Shown here piece by piece: positions 1 to 6,096 of a stretch of DNA of 6,174 nt. Source of the stretch: an uncultured Lachnospiraceae bacterium (lineage in GTDB: Bacteria; Bacillota; Clostridia; Lachnospirales; Anaerotignaceae). The notes under the pieces are model-generated. The model was not told where the DNA came from. It worked only from the letters and a program-made list of their open reading frames with translations, and ran no database searches. A program made the position numbers and the translations under genes. Position 1 is the stretch's first letter. The number at the start of each line of letters is the position of its first letter. The DNA is taken from the NCBI GenBank assembly GCA_944384285.1, contig CALWSX010000137.1:1-6174 (forward strand), read 5' to 3'.

Positions 1-977
1 ACCCTGCAATAGAAATATCTTTAGATGATGCCAGAAAAATAAGCCCATTATACAGTTTGGGAGATGTTTGTGATGTTGAAGTAACTCCTAAAAATTTCGG
101 AAGAATTTCTGCACAGACTGCAAAACAGGTTGTTGTACAAAAACTCAGAGAAGCAGAAAGAGAAATATTATACAATAACTATATCACAAAAGAAAAAGAT
201 ATCATGACAGGTATCGTTGAAAGAAAAGACAGAAAAAATGTTATTATACAGCTTGTAAAAGCAGACGCTGTATTAACTCCTAATGAACAAATCCCTGGAG
301 AAGAATATAATTTTCAAGACAGAATAAAAGTATATATTGTAGAAGTTAAACAAACAACTAAAGGACCTCAGATTGTAGTATCAAGAACTCACCCTGAGCT
401 TGTAAAAAGACTTTTTGAACAGGAAGTTCCTGAAGTTTATGACGGCGTTGTTGAAATTAAAAGTATCGCACGTGAAGCAGGTTCAAGAACAAAAATTGCA
501 GTTTATTCAAAAGACCCTAACGTTGATGCTGTAGGTGCTTGTGTTGGTCCTAACGGACAGAGAGTTAACGTTGTTGTAAACGAACTTAGAGGCGAAAAAA
601 TTGATATCATAAACTGGAGCGACGATCCTAAAGAATTTATAGCAGCAGCTTTATCTCCTTCAAAAGTACTTGCAGTTGCTATTAATGAACAGGAAAAAAG
701 CGCTAAAATAGTTGTTCCTGATCATCAGCTTTCTCTTGCTATTGGTAAAGAAGGTCAAAATGCTCGTCTTTCAGCTAAACTTACAGGTTGGAGAATTGAT
801 ATTAAAAGTGAAAGCCAGGCAAAGGCAACTAACTTCTTAGATGATGAAAATTATATAACAGAAACTATTTCAGAAGATACAGAAAATACTGAAGAAAATA
901 TAAATTTTGAAGAAGACTTTGATATGACAGATTTTCAAAATGATATAGATAATATACATGAAAATACTGAAGACTAA
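1..977 (+). CDS. nusA: Transcription termination/antitermination factor NusA (5' partial)
   Basis: NusA binds RNA polymerase and nascent RNA and modulates pausing, termination and antitermination in the cytoplasm. The frame is open from base 3 (first residues PAIEISLDDARKISP), so the gene starts upstream. By comparison with Bacillus NusA roughly the first 70 residues are missing, i.e. most of the N-terminal polymerase-binding domain. The TTG at 57 is an internal Leu codon, not a start. Visible in order are the end of the N-terminal domain with the NFGRISAQTAKQV block, an S1 domain (about 195-395, ending near VSRTHPELVKRLF), KH1 with its GPNG loop at 546-557, and KH2 with GKEG at 744-755 inside the family signature QLSLAIGKEGQNARLSAKLTGW. 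After about 837 comes a roughly 46-residue tail rich in Asp and Glu. The following gene, ylxR, starts 61 bases downstream. Identity is very secure. Confidence 0.98.
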   Translation, partial: PAIEISLDDARKISPLYSLGDVCDVEVTPKNFGRISAQTAKQVVVQKLREAEREILYNNYITKEKDIMTGIVERKDRKNVIIQLVKADAVLTPNEQIPGEEYNFQDRIKVYIVEVKQTTKGPQIVVSRTHPELVKRLFEQEVPEVYDGVVEIKSIAREAGSRTKIAVYSKDPNVDAVGACVGPNGQRVNVVVNELRGEKIDIINWSDDPKEFIAAALSPSKVLAVAINEQEKSAKIVVPDHQLSLAIGKEGQNARLSAKLTGWRIDIKSESQAKATNFLDDENYITETISEDTENTEENINFEEDFDMTDFQNDIDNIHENTED

Positions 978-1023
978 TATATTATAAATTTTTACTTTTA
1001 CCTTGATTTTTCATGGTCTTTCC

Positions 1024-1031
1024 TAAGGAGG
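1024..1031 (+). promoter_or_regulatory. Ribosome binding site of ylxR
   Basis: TAAGGAGG is a near-perfect match to the anti-Shine-Dalgarno sequence, with 7 bases before the ATG at 1039. It fixes the ylxR start. The preceding spacer (978-1023) is AT-rich, and I see no convincing terminator or promoter in it. Confidence 0.85.
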
Positions 1032-1038
1032 CTTAAAT

Positions 1039-1311
1039 ATGAAACAAAGAAAAATTCCTTTAAGAAAATGTACCGGATGTCAAGAAATGAAAAACAAAAA
1101 AGAGCTCGTAAGAATTGTGCGAAGCAATGAAGGAGAAATATCAATAGACTTTACGGGAAAAATGGCGGGAAGAGGCGCTTATATCTGCCCTAACAAAGAA
1201 TGTCTTGAAAAAGCAAAAAAATCAAAAGGACTTGAACGTTCTTTCAAAGCGGCTGTTCCTGAAAGTGTATATGAGAAAATCTTGGAGGAACTTAATAAAA
1301 TCAATGAATGA
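1039..1311 (+). CDS. rnpM: YlxR family RNA-binding protein, RNase P modulator RnpM
   Basis: This 90-residue basic protein belongs to the YlxR (DUF448) family. In Bacillus subtilis the family member has been described as an RNase P modulator (RnpM) and also as a nucleoid-associated regulator. Its role here is inferred from family membership. The sequence carries the family signatures: RKCTGC near the N terminus (Cys11, Cys14), the ELVRIVR segment (22-28), and the hallmark GRGAYIC (44-50), with a further cysteine at 55. The paired cysteines could bind a metal, but that is not shown by the sequence. Length matches the usual 85-100 residues. The ATG at 1039 follows an excellent ribosome binding site. 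Its last codons overlap the start of the L7Ae-like gene, which suggests translational coupling, and its place right after nusA is the standard one in Bacillota. Confidence 0.95.
   Translation: MKQRKIPLRKCTGCQEMKNKKELVRIVRSNEGEISIDFTGKMAGRGAYICPNKECLEKAKKSKGLERSFKAAVPESVYEKILEELNKINE
1284..1288 (+). promoter_or_regulatory. Likely ribosome binding site of ylxQ, inside the ylxR coding region
   Basis: GGAGG lies within the last codons of ylxR and is the only strong Shine-Dalgarno-like motif near the ylxQ ATG at 1304. The gap of 15 bases is longer than the usual 5-10. No in-frame ATG, GTG or TTG lies closer: the intervening in-frame codons are TTA, ATA, AAA and TCA. Initiation may therefore depend partly on ribosomes finishing ylxR at 1311. 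Confidence 0.5.
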
Positions 1312-1615
1312 AAATAAAATTTATTCTCTACTCAGTCTTTGTATGAAGGCTGGAGAGCTTATAACAGGCGAATTCGGATGTGAAAATGCTGTAAGAGAAA
1401 ATGGCAAAGTTAAACTTTTAATACTTGCCGCAGACTCTTCCCAAAACACAAAAAAGAAGTTTACAAATTTAACATCTCATTATAACGTAAAACTTCTTAT
1501 GTTCGGAAATTTGGAAATGCTCGGACAAAAAACCGGAAAAGAAAAAAGAGCCGTTTTAGCAGTTACATCTGACGGATTTGCGGATAAAATACTTAAACTT
1601 GCTAGTGAATTATAA
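1304..1615 (+). CDS. rplGA: L7Ae/L30e-family kink-turn RNA-binding protein (YlxQ)
   Basis: This 103-residue protein of the L7Ae/L30e/S12e/Gadd45 family is the counterpart of Bacillus YlxQ, which is known to bind kink-turn RNA. The cellular partner is uncertain, and it is often annotated as a ribosomal protein. Visible signatures are the N-terminal LLSLCMKAGELITGE (residues 9-23), the RNA-contacting block LAADSSQNTKKK (41-52), and the C-terminal GKEKRAVLAVTSDGFADKI. The frame extends back to a TTG at 1205, but the extra 33 residues come from the frame overlapping ylxR and match nothing in the family. ATG 1304 gives the normal length of about 100 residues and an 8-base overlap with ylxR. The next gene, infB, starts 39 bases after its stop. 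The symbol ylxQ is also used for this gene. Confidence 0.93.
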   Translation: MNENKIYSLLSLCMKAGELITGEFGCENAVRENGKVKLLILAADSSQNTKKKFTNLTSHYNVKLLMFGNLEMLGQKTGKEKRAVLAVTSDGFADKILKLASEL

Positions 1616-1640
1616 TCGTTTTTAAAAATATATTACACAA

Positions 1641-1648
1641 CGGAGGTG
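1641..1648 (+). promoter_or_regulatory. Ribosome binding site that sets the infB start at TTG 1655
   Basis: CGGAGGTG is a strong Shine-Dalgarno match, 6 bases before TTG 1655. The upstream in-frame GTG at 1646 sits inside this motif, so it cannot use it and is very unlikely to be the start. Confidence 0.85.
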
Positions 1649-1654
1649 TGCCTA

Positions 1655-3691
1655 TTGAGTAAAGTTCGTGTTCATGAGCTTGCAAAAAAGCTCGACATAT
1701 CAAATAAAGAATTGATTAATAAACTTACAGAATTCGGCATTGAGGTAAAAAGCCACATGAGCGGAATTGATGACAGTGATGCTGACCTCATTACAGAATA
1801 CTATGAAGAACTTAATAACACTTCAAATACATCAGAAGATTCAAATAAAAAAAATGCAGAAAAAGTGGTTGAAAAAGAAATGAAAGAAGAAATAGCAGAA
1901 GAAACAGTAGCAGATGAAGAAATAATAGAAGATGATATAAAAACTATAGAAGTTCCTGAAACACTTACTGTAAAAGAAGTTGCTGACCTCCTTTCAGTAA
2001 GCGGTTCAGAAATTGTCAAACTCCTTATGAAAAAAGGTATTATGGCAGGTATAAACCAGTCCATAAACTTTGATGTTATAGAAAAAATCGGTGAAGAATA
2101 TGATGTTATTTTTGAAAAAGAAAAACCAAAAGACATATTTGAAACTGTTTTAAAAGACGAACCAGATGATGAAAAAGACCTTGTTGAAAGACCTCCTGTA
2201 GTTGTAGTTATGGGTCACGTTGACCATGGTAAAACATCTCTTCTTGACGCAATTAGACACAGCAGTGTTACAAAAGGCGAAGCTGGCGGTATTACTCAGC
2301 ATATAGGTGCTTATACTGTAACTGTAGACGGAAAACCTATAACTTTCCTTGATACTCCAGGACACGAAGCTTTTACAGCTATGCGTATGAGAGGTGCTCA
2401 GGTTACAGATAGTGCGGTTTTCGTTGTTGCTGCCGATGACGGTGTTATGCCACAGACAATAGAAGCTATAAACCATGCAAAAGCTGCCGGAGTTGAAATA
2501 ATTGTTGCTATAAACAAAATGGATAAAGACACAGCTAATCCGGACAGAGTTATGAATGAACTTACAGAATTCGGACTTGTAGCTGAAAACTGGGGCGGAA
2601 ATACTATCTGTGTTCCTGTTTACAATATAAAAAAAGAAGGTATTGATAACCTCCTTGAAATGATCATTCTTGTTACAGAAATGAAAGAGCTTAAGGCTAA
2701 CCCTAATAAAAAAGCAAGAGGTACTATCATTGAAGCTCAGCTTGACAAAGGCCGTGGCCCTGTTGCTACAGTTCTTGTTCAGGAAGGTACACTTTGTGTA
2801 GGTGACCCTATCGTTATGGGTTCATCTTACGGAAAAATAAGAGCTATGACTGACGATAAAGGCAGACGTGTTAAAAAAGCCGGCCCTTCTACACCTGTAG
2901 AAATTATTGGTATTTCTGAAGTTCCAGCTTCCGGCGAAAGCTTCTATGTAACAGAAAGTGAAAAACAGGCAAGATCTATTGCTGAAACAGTTATCGCTCA
3001 AAACAGAAGCGATATGATCAAAAATACTCCTCAGAAAGTTTCACTTGATGACCTCTTTAGCCAAATCCAGTCCGGAAATGTTAAAGAACTTAATATCGTT
3101 GTTAAAGCTGACGTACAGGGATCAGTTGAAGCTGTACGTGCAAGTCTTGAAAAACTTTCAAATGAAGAAGTAAGAGTTAGAATTATTCATGGTGGTGTTG
3201 GTTCTATCACTGAATCAGACGTTATGCTTGCATCTGCCTCAAATGCTATTATCATAGGTTTTAACGTAAGACCAGAACCTATTGCCAAATCTTTTGCAGA
3301 AGAACAGAAAGTAGATTTAAGACTTTACAGAGTTATTTACCAGGCTATCGATGATGTTAAATCAGCTATGACAGGTATGCTTGATCCAATCTATGAAGAA
3401 CAGATTATCGGTCATGCAGAAGTAAGACAGACATTTAAAGCATCTGGTGTTGGAACTATTGCCGGAAGTTATATCACAGACGGTAAATTTGTAAGAAACG
3501 CAGGTGTTAGAGTATACAGAGACAACAAACTTATCCATACAGGCGAACTTGACTCTCTTAAACGTTTTAAAGATGACGTTAAAGAAGTAAAAGAAGGCTA
3601 TGAATGCGGTCTTGTTATCAAAAAATACAACGACCTTAAAGAAGGCGATGTTGTGGAAGCATTCACAATGGTTGAAGTTCCACGTAAATAA
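1655..3691 (+). CDS. infB: Translation initiation factor IF-2
   Basis: IF2 is the GTPase that positions formylmethionyl-tRNA on the 30S subunit and promotes joining of the 50S subunit. From TTG 1655 the protein has 678 residues and begins MSKVRVHELAKKLDIS, the typical N terminus. The longer reading from GTG 1646 is disfavoured by the ribosome binding site. Domains in order: a first IF2N module (about 2-50), a Glu/Lys/Ser-rich linker (52-99), a second IF2N module (about 100-152), then the G domain with G1 GHVDHGKT (187-194), switch I GGITQHIGAY (211-220), G3 DTPGH (233-237, His237 being the expected catalytic histidine) and G4 NKMD (287-290). Domain II starts near 352, domain III is about 476-560, and C2 runs from about 580 to the end with the initiator-tRNA-binding signature GYECG (648-652). 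The G5 position reads VYNI (322-325) instead of the usual SAK/SAL. A 114-base spacer separates it from rbfA. Confidence 0.98.
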   Translation: MSKVRVHELAKKLDISNKELINKLTEFGIEVKSHMSGIDDSDADLITEYYEELNNTSNTSEDSNKKNAEKVVEKEMKEEIAEETVADEEIIEDDIKTIEVPETLTVKEVADLLSVSGSEIVKLLMKKGIMAGINQSINFDVIEKIGEEYDVIFEKEKPKDIFETVLKDEPDDEKDLVERPPVVVVMGHVDHGKTSLLDAIRHSSVTKGEAGGITQHIGAYTVTVDGKPITFLDTPGHEAFTAMRMRGAQVTDSAVFVVAADDGVMPQTIEAINHAKAAGVEIIVAINKMDKDTANPDRVMNELTEFGLVAENWGGNTICVPVYNIKKEGIDNLLEMIILVTEMKELKANPNKKARGTIIEAQLDKGRGPVATVLVQEGTLCVGDPIVMGSSYGKIRAMTDDKGRRVKKAGPSTPVEIIGISEVPASGESFYVTESEKQARSIAETVIAQNRSDMIKNTPQKVSLDDLFSQIQSGNVKELNIVVKADVQGSVEAVRASLEKLSNEEVRVRIIHGGVGSITESDVMLASASNAIIIGFNVRPEPIAKSFAEEQKVDLRLYRVIYQAIDDVKSAMTGMLDPIYEEQIIGHAEVRQTFKASGVGTIAGSYITDGKFVRNAGVRVYRDNKLIHTGELDSLKRFKDDVKEVKEGYECGLVIKKYNDLKEGDVVEAFTMVEVPRK

Positions 3692-3706
3692 TAAAAAATT
3701 TTTTAA

Positions 3707-3790
3707 TCCTAAAACAAAAGTTTGGATATACTATAGTAACAACATATCTTTACTACTTTTTCAATTTAAAAAATTACTTTTATTTTAGGA
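3707..3790 (+). repeat. Imperfect inverted repeat (15-base arms) in the infB-rbfA spacer
   Basis: The left arm at 3707-3721 (TCCTAAAACAAAAGT) and the right arm at 3776-3790 (ACTTTTATTTTAGGA) are reverse complements at 14 of 15 positions, the exception being a C-A mismatch. The 54 bases between them can form a small internal stem (TAGTAA at 3734-3739 with TTACTA at 3750-3755). As RNA it would be a large, mostly A-U hairpin just before the rbfA ribosome binding site, and the AGGA at the end of the right arm touches that site. It lacks the GC-rich stem and U-tract of an intrinsic terminator. Possible roles are an mRNA processing or stability element, translational control of rbfA, or a small element with terminal inverted repeats. 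Chance pairing in AT-rich DNA is also possible. The repeat itself is seen; any function is inference. Confidence 0.5.
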
Positions 3791-3797
3791 AAGAAGG
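3791..3797 (+). promoter_or_regulatory. Ribosome binding site of rbfA
   Basis: AAGAAGG lies 8 bases before ATG 3806 and directly follows the right arm of the spacer inverted repeat. The core motif stays outside the predicted stem, while the preceding AGGA (3787-3790) lies within it. Confidence 0.7.
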
Positions 3798-3805
3798 TAA
3801 TATAT

Positions 3806-4159
3806 ATGAAATCAAATAACAGACTTACAAGAATAAATGACGAAATAATGAGAGAACTTTCTCAGATTATAAGAATGGAATTAAAAGACCCAAGAATTAG
3901 CACAATGACAAGTGTTATGCGTGCAGAAACAACTCCAGACTTAAAATACTGCAAAGTATATATTTCGGTTTTAGGCAACGAAGAAGAAAAACAAAGCGTT
4001 ATGACCGGAATGGAAAATGCTAAAGGTTTTATGCGTCATCTTCTTGCCGAAAGAATTAATTTAAGATTTACACCGGAGCTTATTTTTAAGCTTGATGAAT
4101 CTGTTGAATATTCAGTAAAAATTAATAAACTTATTGATGAAATAAATTCACAAAAATAA
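3806..4159 (+). CDS. rbfA: 30S ribosome-binding factor RbfA
   Basis: RbfA is a single-domain KH-like protein that binds the maturing 30S subunit and assists 16S rRNA 5'-end processing and late assembly. It is important in the cold in bacteria where it has been studied. The 117-residue product matches the family length. Signatures are RLTRINDEIMRELSQII (6-22), DPRIS (28-32), the strand DLKYCKVYISVLG (45-57), the AxG helix kink characteristic of RbfA at Ala72-Lys73-Gly74, followed by RHLLAERINLRFTPEL and FKLDESVEYS. The start is ATG 3806 with AAGAAGG upstream. Many Bacillota have a small gene, ylxP (DUF503), between infB and rbfA. It is absent here, and only the inverted-repeat spacer occupies that place. 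The next gene, nrnA, begins 25 bases after the stop, so the two are probably co-transcribed. Confidence 0.97.
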   Translation: MKSNNRLTRINDEIMRELSQIIRMELKDPRISTMTSVMRAETTPDLKYCKVYISVLGNEEEKQSVMTGMENAKGFMRHLLAERINLRFTPELIFKLDESVEYSVKINKLIDEINSQK

Positions 4160-4165
4160 AATTTT

Positions 4166-4172
4166 AAGGGGG
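4166..4172 (+). promoter_or_regulatory. Ribosome binding site supporting the GTG start of nrnA
   Basis: AAGGGGG lies 12 bases before GTG 4185, slightly further than usual. No in-frame ATG or TTG gives a better-placed start, and the GTG start yields the expected N terminus of the family. Confidence 0.6.
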
Positions 4173-4184
4173 AAACTTTTAAAA

Positions 4185-5135
4185 GTGGAAAAAATTATTG
4201 ATGAAATATTGAAAAAAATAAGTACTTCTGAAAAAATTATACTTTCCGCCCACACAAACCCCGACGCAGACGCAATCGGTTCATGTCTTGCCTTTGCTTT
4301 AAAAATAAAAAGCATGGGCAAGACCCCTATTGTAGCTTTAGAACAATTTGATGAAAGATTTAAAATTCTCCCAGGCCAGGAATTCGTTGTTCATGATAAC
4401 ATAGAAGATATAGAAGGAGATTTATTTATATCTCTTGACTGTGCAACTGAAGCACGACTTGGAAAAGCCGAAATTTTTATAAAAAAATATTTTACAATTA
4501 ATATTGACCATCATCACGGAAACACAAACTTCGGTAACATAAACTATATCATACCTGATTTTTCTTCTACTTCAGAAATGGTTTACAATATACTCAAAAA
4601 AACAGGTATTAACAAAGATATTGCTTCCGCAATATATGCTGGAATTATAGGTGATACAGGCGGTCTTAGACACCCTTGTACAACTATAGAAACAATGGAA
4701 GCAGTTACAGAGCTTTTTAAACTTGATATACCATTTTCTAAAATATACAACTCGGTAATGGGAGAAAAATCTGTTGCAGCTCATAAGCTCTTAGGTCGTG
4801 CTATTGAAAAATCTGTTTTTCTGCATAACGGAAAAGTTCTTTACTCCGGAATTACAAAAAAAGATATAGAAGAATTTAATGGCACATACAAAGACCTTGA
4901 TATGATTGTGTCCGAACTTATATCTGTCAGAGGTGTAAAAATAGCCTTCTTTATTTATGAAAAAGAAGAAGGTTCATTTAAAGTAAGTTTTCGTGCAAAA
5001 GATGAATATAATGTATGCGCTGTCGCAAATGTATTTGGCGGCGGCGGACATATTAAAGCAGCAGGCTGTACTATTTCTCTTCCTTTTGACGAAGTTATTG
5101 AAAAAATTAAGGAAGAAATCGATAAATTGTTTTGA
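4185..5135 (+). CDS. nrnA: DHH/DHHA1 phosphoesterase, NrnA-type nanoRNase / pAp phosphatase
   Basis: NrnA-type enzymes are manganese-dependent phosphoesterases that degrade RNAs of a few nucleotides and dephosphorylate 3'-phosphoadenosine 5'-phosphate; some relatives act on linear or cyclic dinucleotides. The 316-residue protein has the full DHH domain: HTNPDADAIGS (23-33, ligands His23, Asp27, Asp29), Asp85 in SLDCAT, the DHH signature at 108-110 (with an extra His111), and Asp157 in GIIGDTGG. The linker leads to a DHHA1 domain with FRAK and the substrate-binding GGGGH (285-289) followed by KAAG. All expected metal ligands are present. Motif IV reads GDTG where TDTG is commoner. The start is GTG 4185. 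The position between rbfA and truB is standard in clostridia and supports the NrnA assignment over other DHH subfamilies, but the preferred substrate cannot be read from the sequence. Confidence 0.92.
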   Translation: MEKIIDEILKKISTSEKIILSAHTNPDADAIGSCLAFALKIKSMGKTPIVALEQFDERFKILPGQEFVVHDNIEDIEGDLFISLDCATEARLGKAEIFIKKYFTINIDHHHGNTNFGNINYIIPDFSSTSEMVYNILKKTGINKDIASAIYAGIIGDTGGLRHPCTTIETMEAVTELFKLDIPFSKIYNSVMGEKSVAAHKLLGRAIEKSVFLHNGKVLYSGITKKDIEEFNGTYKDLDMIVSELISVRGVKIAFFIYEKEEGSFKVSFRAKDEYNVCAVANVFGGGGHIKAAGCTISLPFDEVIEKIKEEIDKLF

Positions 5136-5138
5136 TTT

Positions 5139-5145
5139 TAAGGAG
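5139..5145 (+). promoter_or_regulatory. Ribosome binding site supporting the TTG start of truB
   Basis: TAAGGAG lies 8 bases before TTG 5154 and begins three bases after the nrnA stop. It supports this non-ATG start, which also gives the normal TruB N terminus (MDGIINIYKEKGFTSHD). Confidence 0.8.
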
Positions 5146-5153
5146 AAATATTC

Positions 5154-6065
5154 TTGGACGGAATAATTAATATTTACAAAGAAAAAGGCTTTACTTCCCA
5201 CGATGTTGTTGCCGTTGTCAGAAAAACTTTAAACCAGAAAAAAGTTGGTCATACAGGTACTCTTGACCCTGACGCTGAGGGTGTTTTACCTATCTGTCTC
5301 GGAAAAGGTACTAAAATTTCAGAACTTATAATGTCTGGAAACAAAAAATACAGGGCTGAGGTAACTCTTGGAATTGAAACAACAACGGAAGATATTTGGG
5401 GCGAAATTATATCGGAAAAAGAAGTTAATTTTAACGAAAACGAGATTAAAAATGCAGTTTTAAGTTTTATTGGAGATTATTATCAAACCCCTCCTATGTA
5501 TTCCGCTATTAAAATAAACGGGAAAAAACTGTATGAAATTGCAAGAAAAGGCCAAGAAATAGAAAGAGAAAAACGCCTTGTTGTTATAGATGATATTGAA
5601 ATTATATCTTTTAATCCGCCTAATAAATTCGTAATTGACGTATCCTGTCACAAGGGAACTTATATAAGAACTCTTTGCAGAGATATAGGCGAAAAATTAA
5701 AATGTGGAGCTTGTATGTCAAGCCTTACTCGTTTGAAAACAGGCGTATTTAATATAGAAAATGCCGTAAAACTCGATACTCTTAAGCTTTTAGCAAAAGA
5801 AAACCGTCTTGATGAAGTTATAATACCTATTGATAAAGTACTTACAGGATATAACAAGACTTATATTTCACAAAAAGGAGATAAGTTTCTCCATAACGGT
5901 GGAAAAGTATACGAATATGCTTTTTTAAAAACTGAAAATGAAATAAAATTGGACGATGAAACTTTGGTTTATGACAGTTTAGGAGAATTTTGCGGTATTT
6001 ATAAATTTACAATGGATGAAGAAAAAAATTTAATATGCGTAAAACCTGTAAAAGTTATGCTTTAA
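5154..6065 (+). CDS. truB: tRNA pseudouridine(55) synthase TruB
   Basis: TruB converts uridine 55 in the T-loop of nearly all tRNAs to pseudouridine and also acts as a tRNA folding chaperone. The 303-residue product carries GHTGTLDPDAEGVLP (32-46) with the catalytic Asp38, KKYRAEVTLG with Tyr66, the TruB-specific TPPMYSAIKINGKKLYEIAR segment, and GTYIRTL (168-174) with Tyr170 and Arg172 expected at the active site. Residues after about 240 form the C-terminal region that packs as a PUA-like RNA-binding domain, consistent with the usual length of about 290-310. The start is TTG 5154, directly preceded by TAAGGAG. It lies 18 bases after nrnA and 31 bases before ribF, an arrangement common in Bacillota. 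All key residues are present and nothing suggests loss of function. Confidence 0.97.
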   Translation: MDGIINIYKEKGFTSHDVVAVVRKTLNQKKVGHTGTLDPDAEGVLPICLGKGTKISELIMSGNKKYRAEVTLGIETTTEDIWGEIISEKEVNFNENEIKNAVLSFIGDYYQTPPMYSAIKINGKKLYEIARKGQEIEREKRLVVIDDIEIISFNPPNKFVIDVSCHKGTYIRTLCRDIGEKLKCGACMSSLTRLKTGVFNIENAVKLDTLKLLAKENRLDEVIIPIDKVLTGYNKTYISQKGDKFLHNGGKVYEYAFLKTENEIKLDDETLVYDSLGEFCGIYKFTMDEEKNLICVKPVKVML

Positions 6066-6085
6066 ATTTTTTTATGAACAAATTT

Positions 6086-6090
6086 AGGTG
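6086..6090 (+). promoter_or_regulatory. Ribosome binding site of ribF
   Basis: AGGTG (part of TTAGGTGAT) lies 6 bases before ATG 6097 and supports that start. Confidence 0.65.
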
Positions 6091-6096
6091 ATTGCT

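Noticed and set aside
2033..2044. Possible internal start (AAAGG then ATG at 2042) for a shorter IF2 form, as known in some bacteria
   Set aside because: The spacing is only about 4 bases, the motif is weak, and the start would cut through the middle of the second IF2N module.
1801..2136. A 111-codon open frame on the minus strand, rich in Ser, Phe and Ile
   Set aside because: It is the mirror of the Glu/Lys-rich linker and second IF2N module of infB. It lacks a ribosome binding site and its low-complexity composition follows from GAA/AAA-rich codons read backwards.
2150..2476. A 108-codon open frame on the minus strand opposite the IF2 G domain
   Set aside because: No recognisable protein features, and it lies wholly within a highly conserved coding region, so it is a shadow frame.
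3693..3704. A6T6 tract after infB as a possible terminator
   Set aside because: It is a loop-less A/T palindrome with no GC-containing stem, so it does not resemble an intrinsic terminator.
3727..3737. Promoter -10-like sequences TATACT and TATAGT in the infB-rbfA spacer
   Set aside because: No convincing -35 element lies about 17 bases upstream, and such hexamers are common in AT-rich DNA.
3600..3788. A 62-codon + strand frame spanning the infB end and the spacer
   Set aside because: It begins inside infB out of frame, has no ribosome binding site, and its composition is typical of translated AT-rich DNA.
4572..5201. Two minus-strand frames (4572-4784 and 4974-5201) opposite nrnA and the truB start
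   Set aside because: Cys/Phe/Asn-rich low-complexity products with no plausible ribosome binding site, antisense to conserved domains.
5460..5857. Two minus-strand frames (5460-5651 and 5660-5857) opposite truB
   Set aside because: They are antisense shadows of conserved TruB motifs, with no supporting signals.
6063..6086. TAAATTT...AAATTTA short inverted repeat between truB and ribF
   Set aside because: Seven A-T pairs only, with a 10-base loop; too weak to support a hairpin or terminator call.
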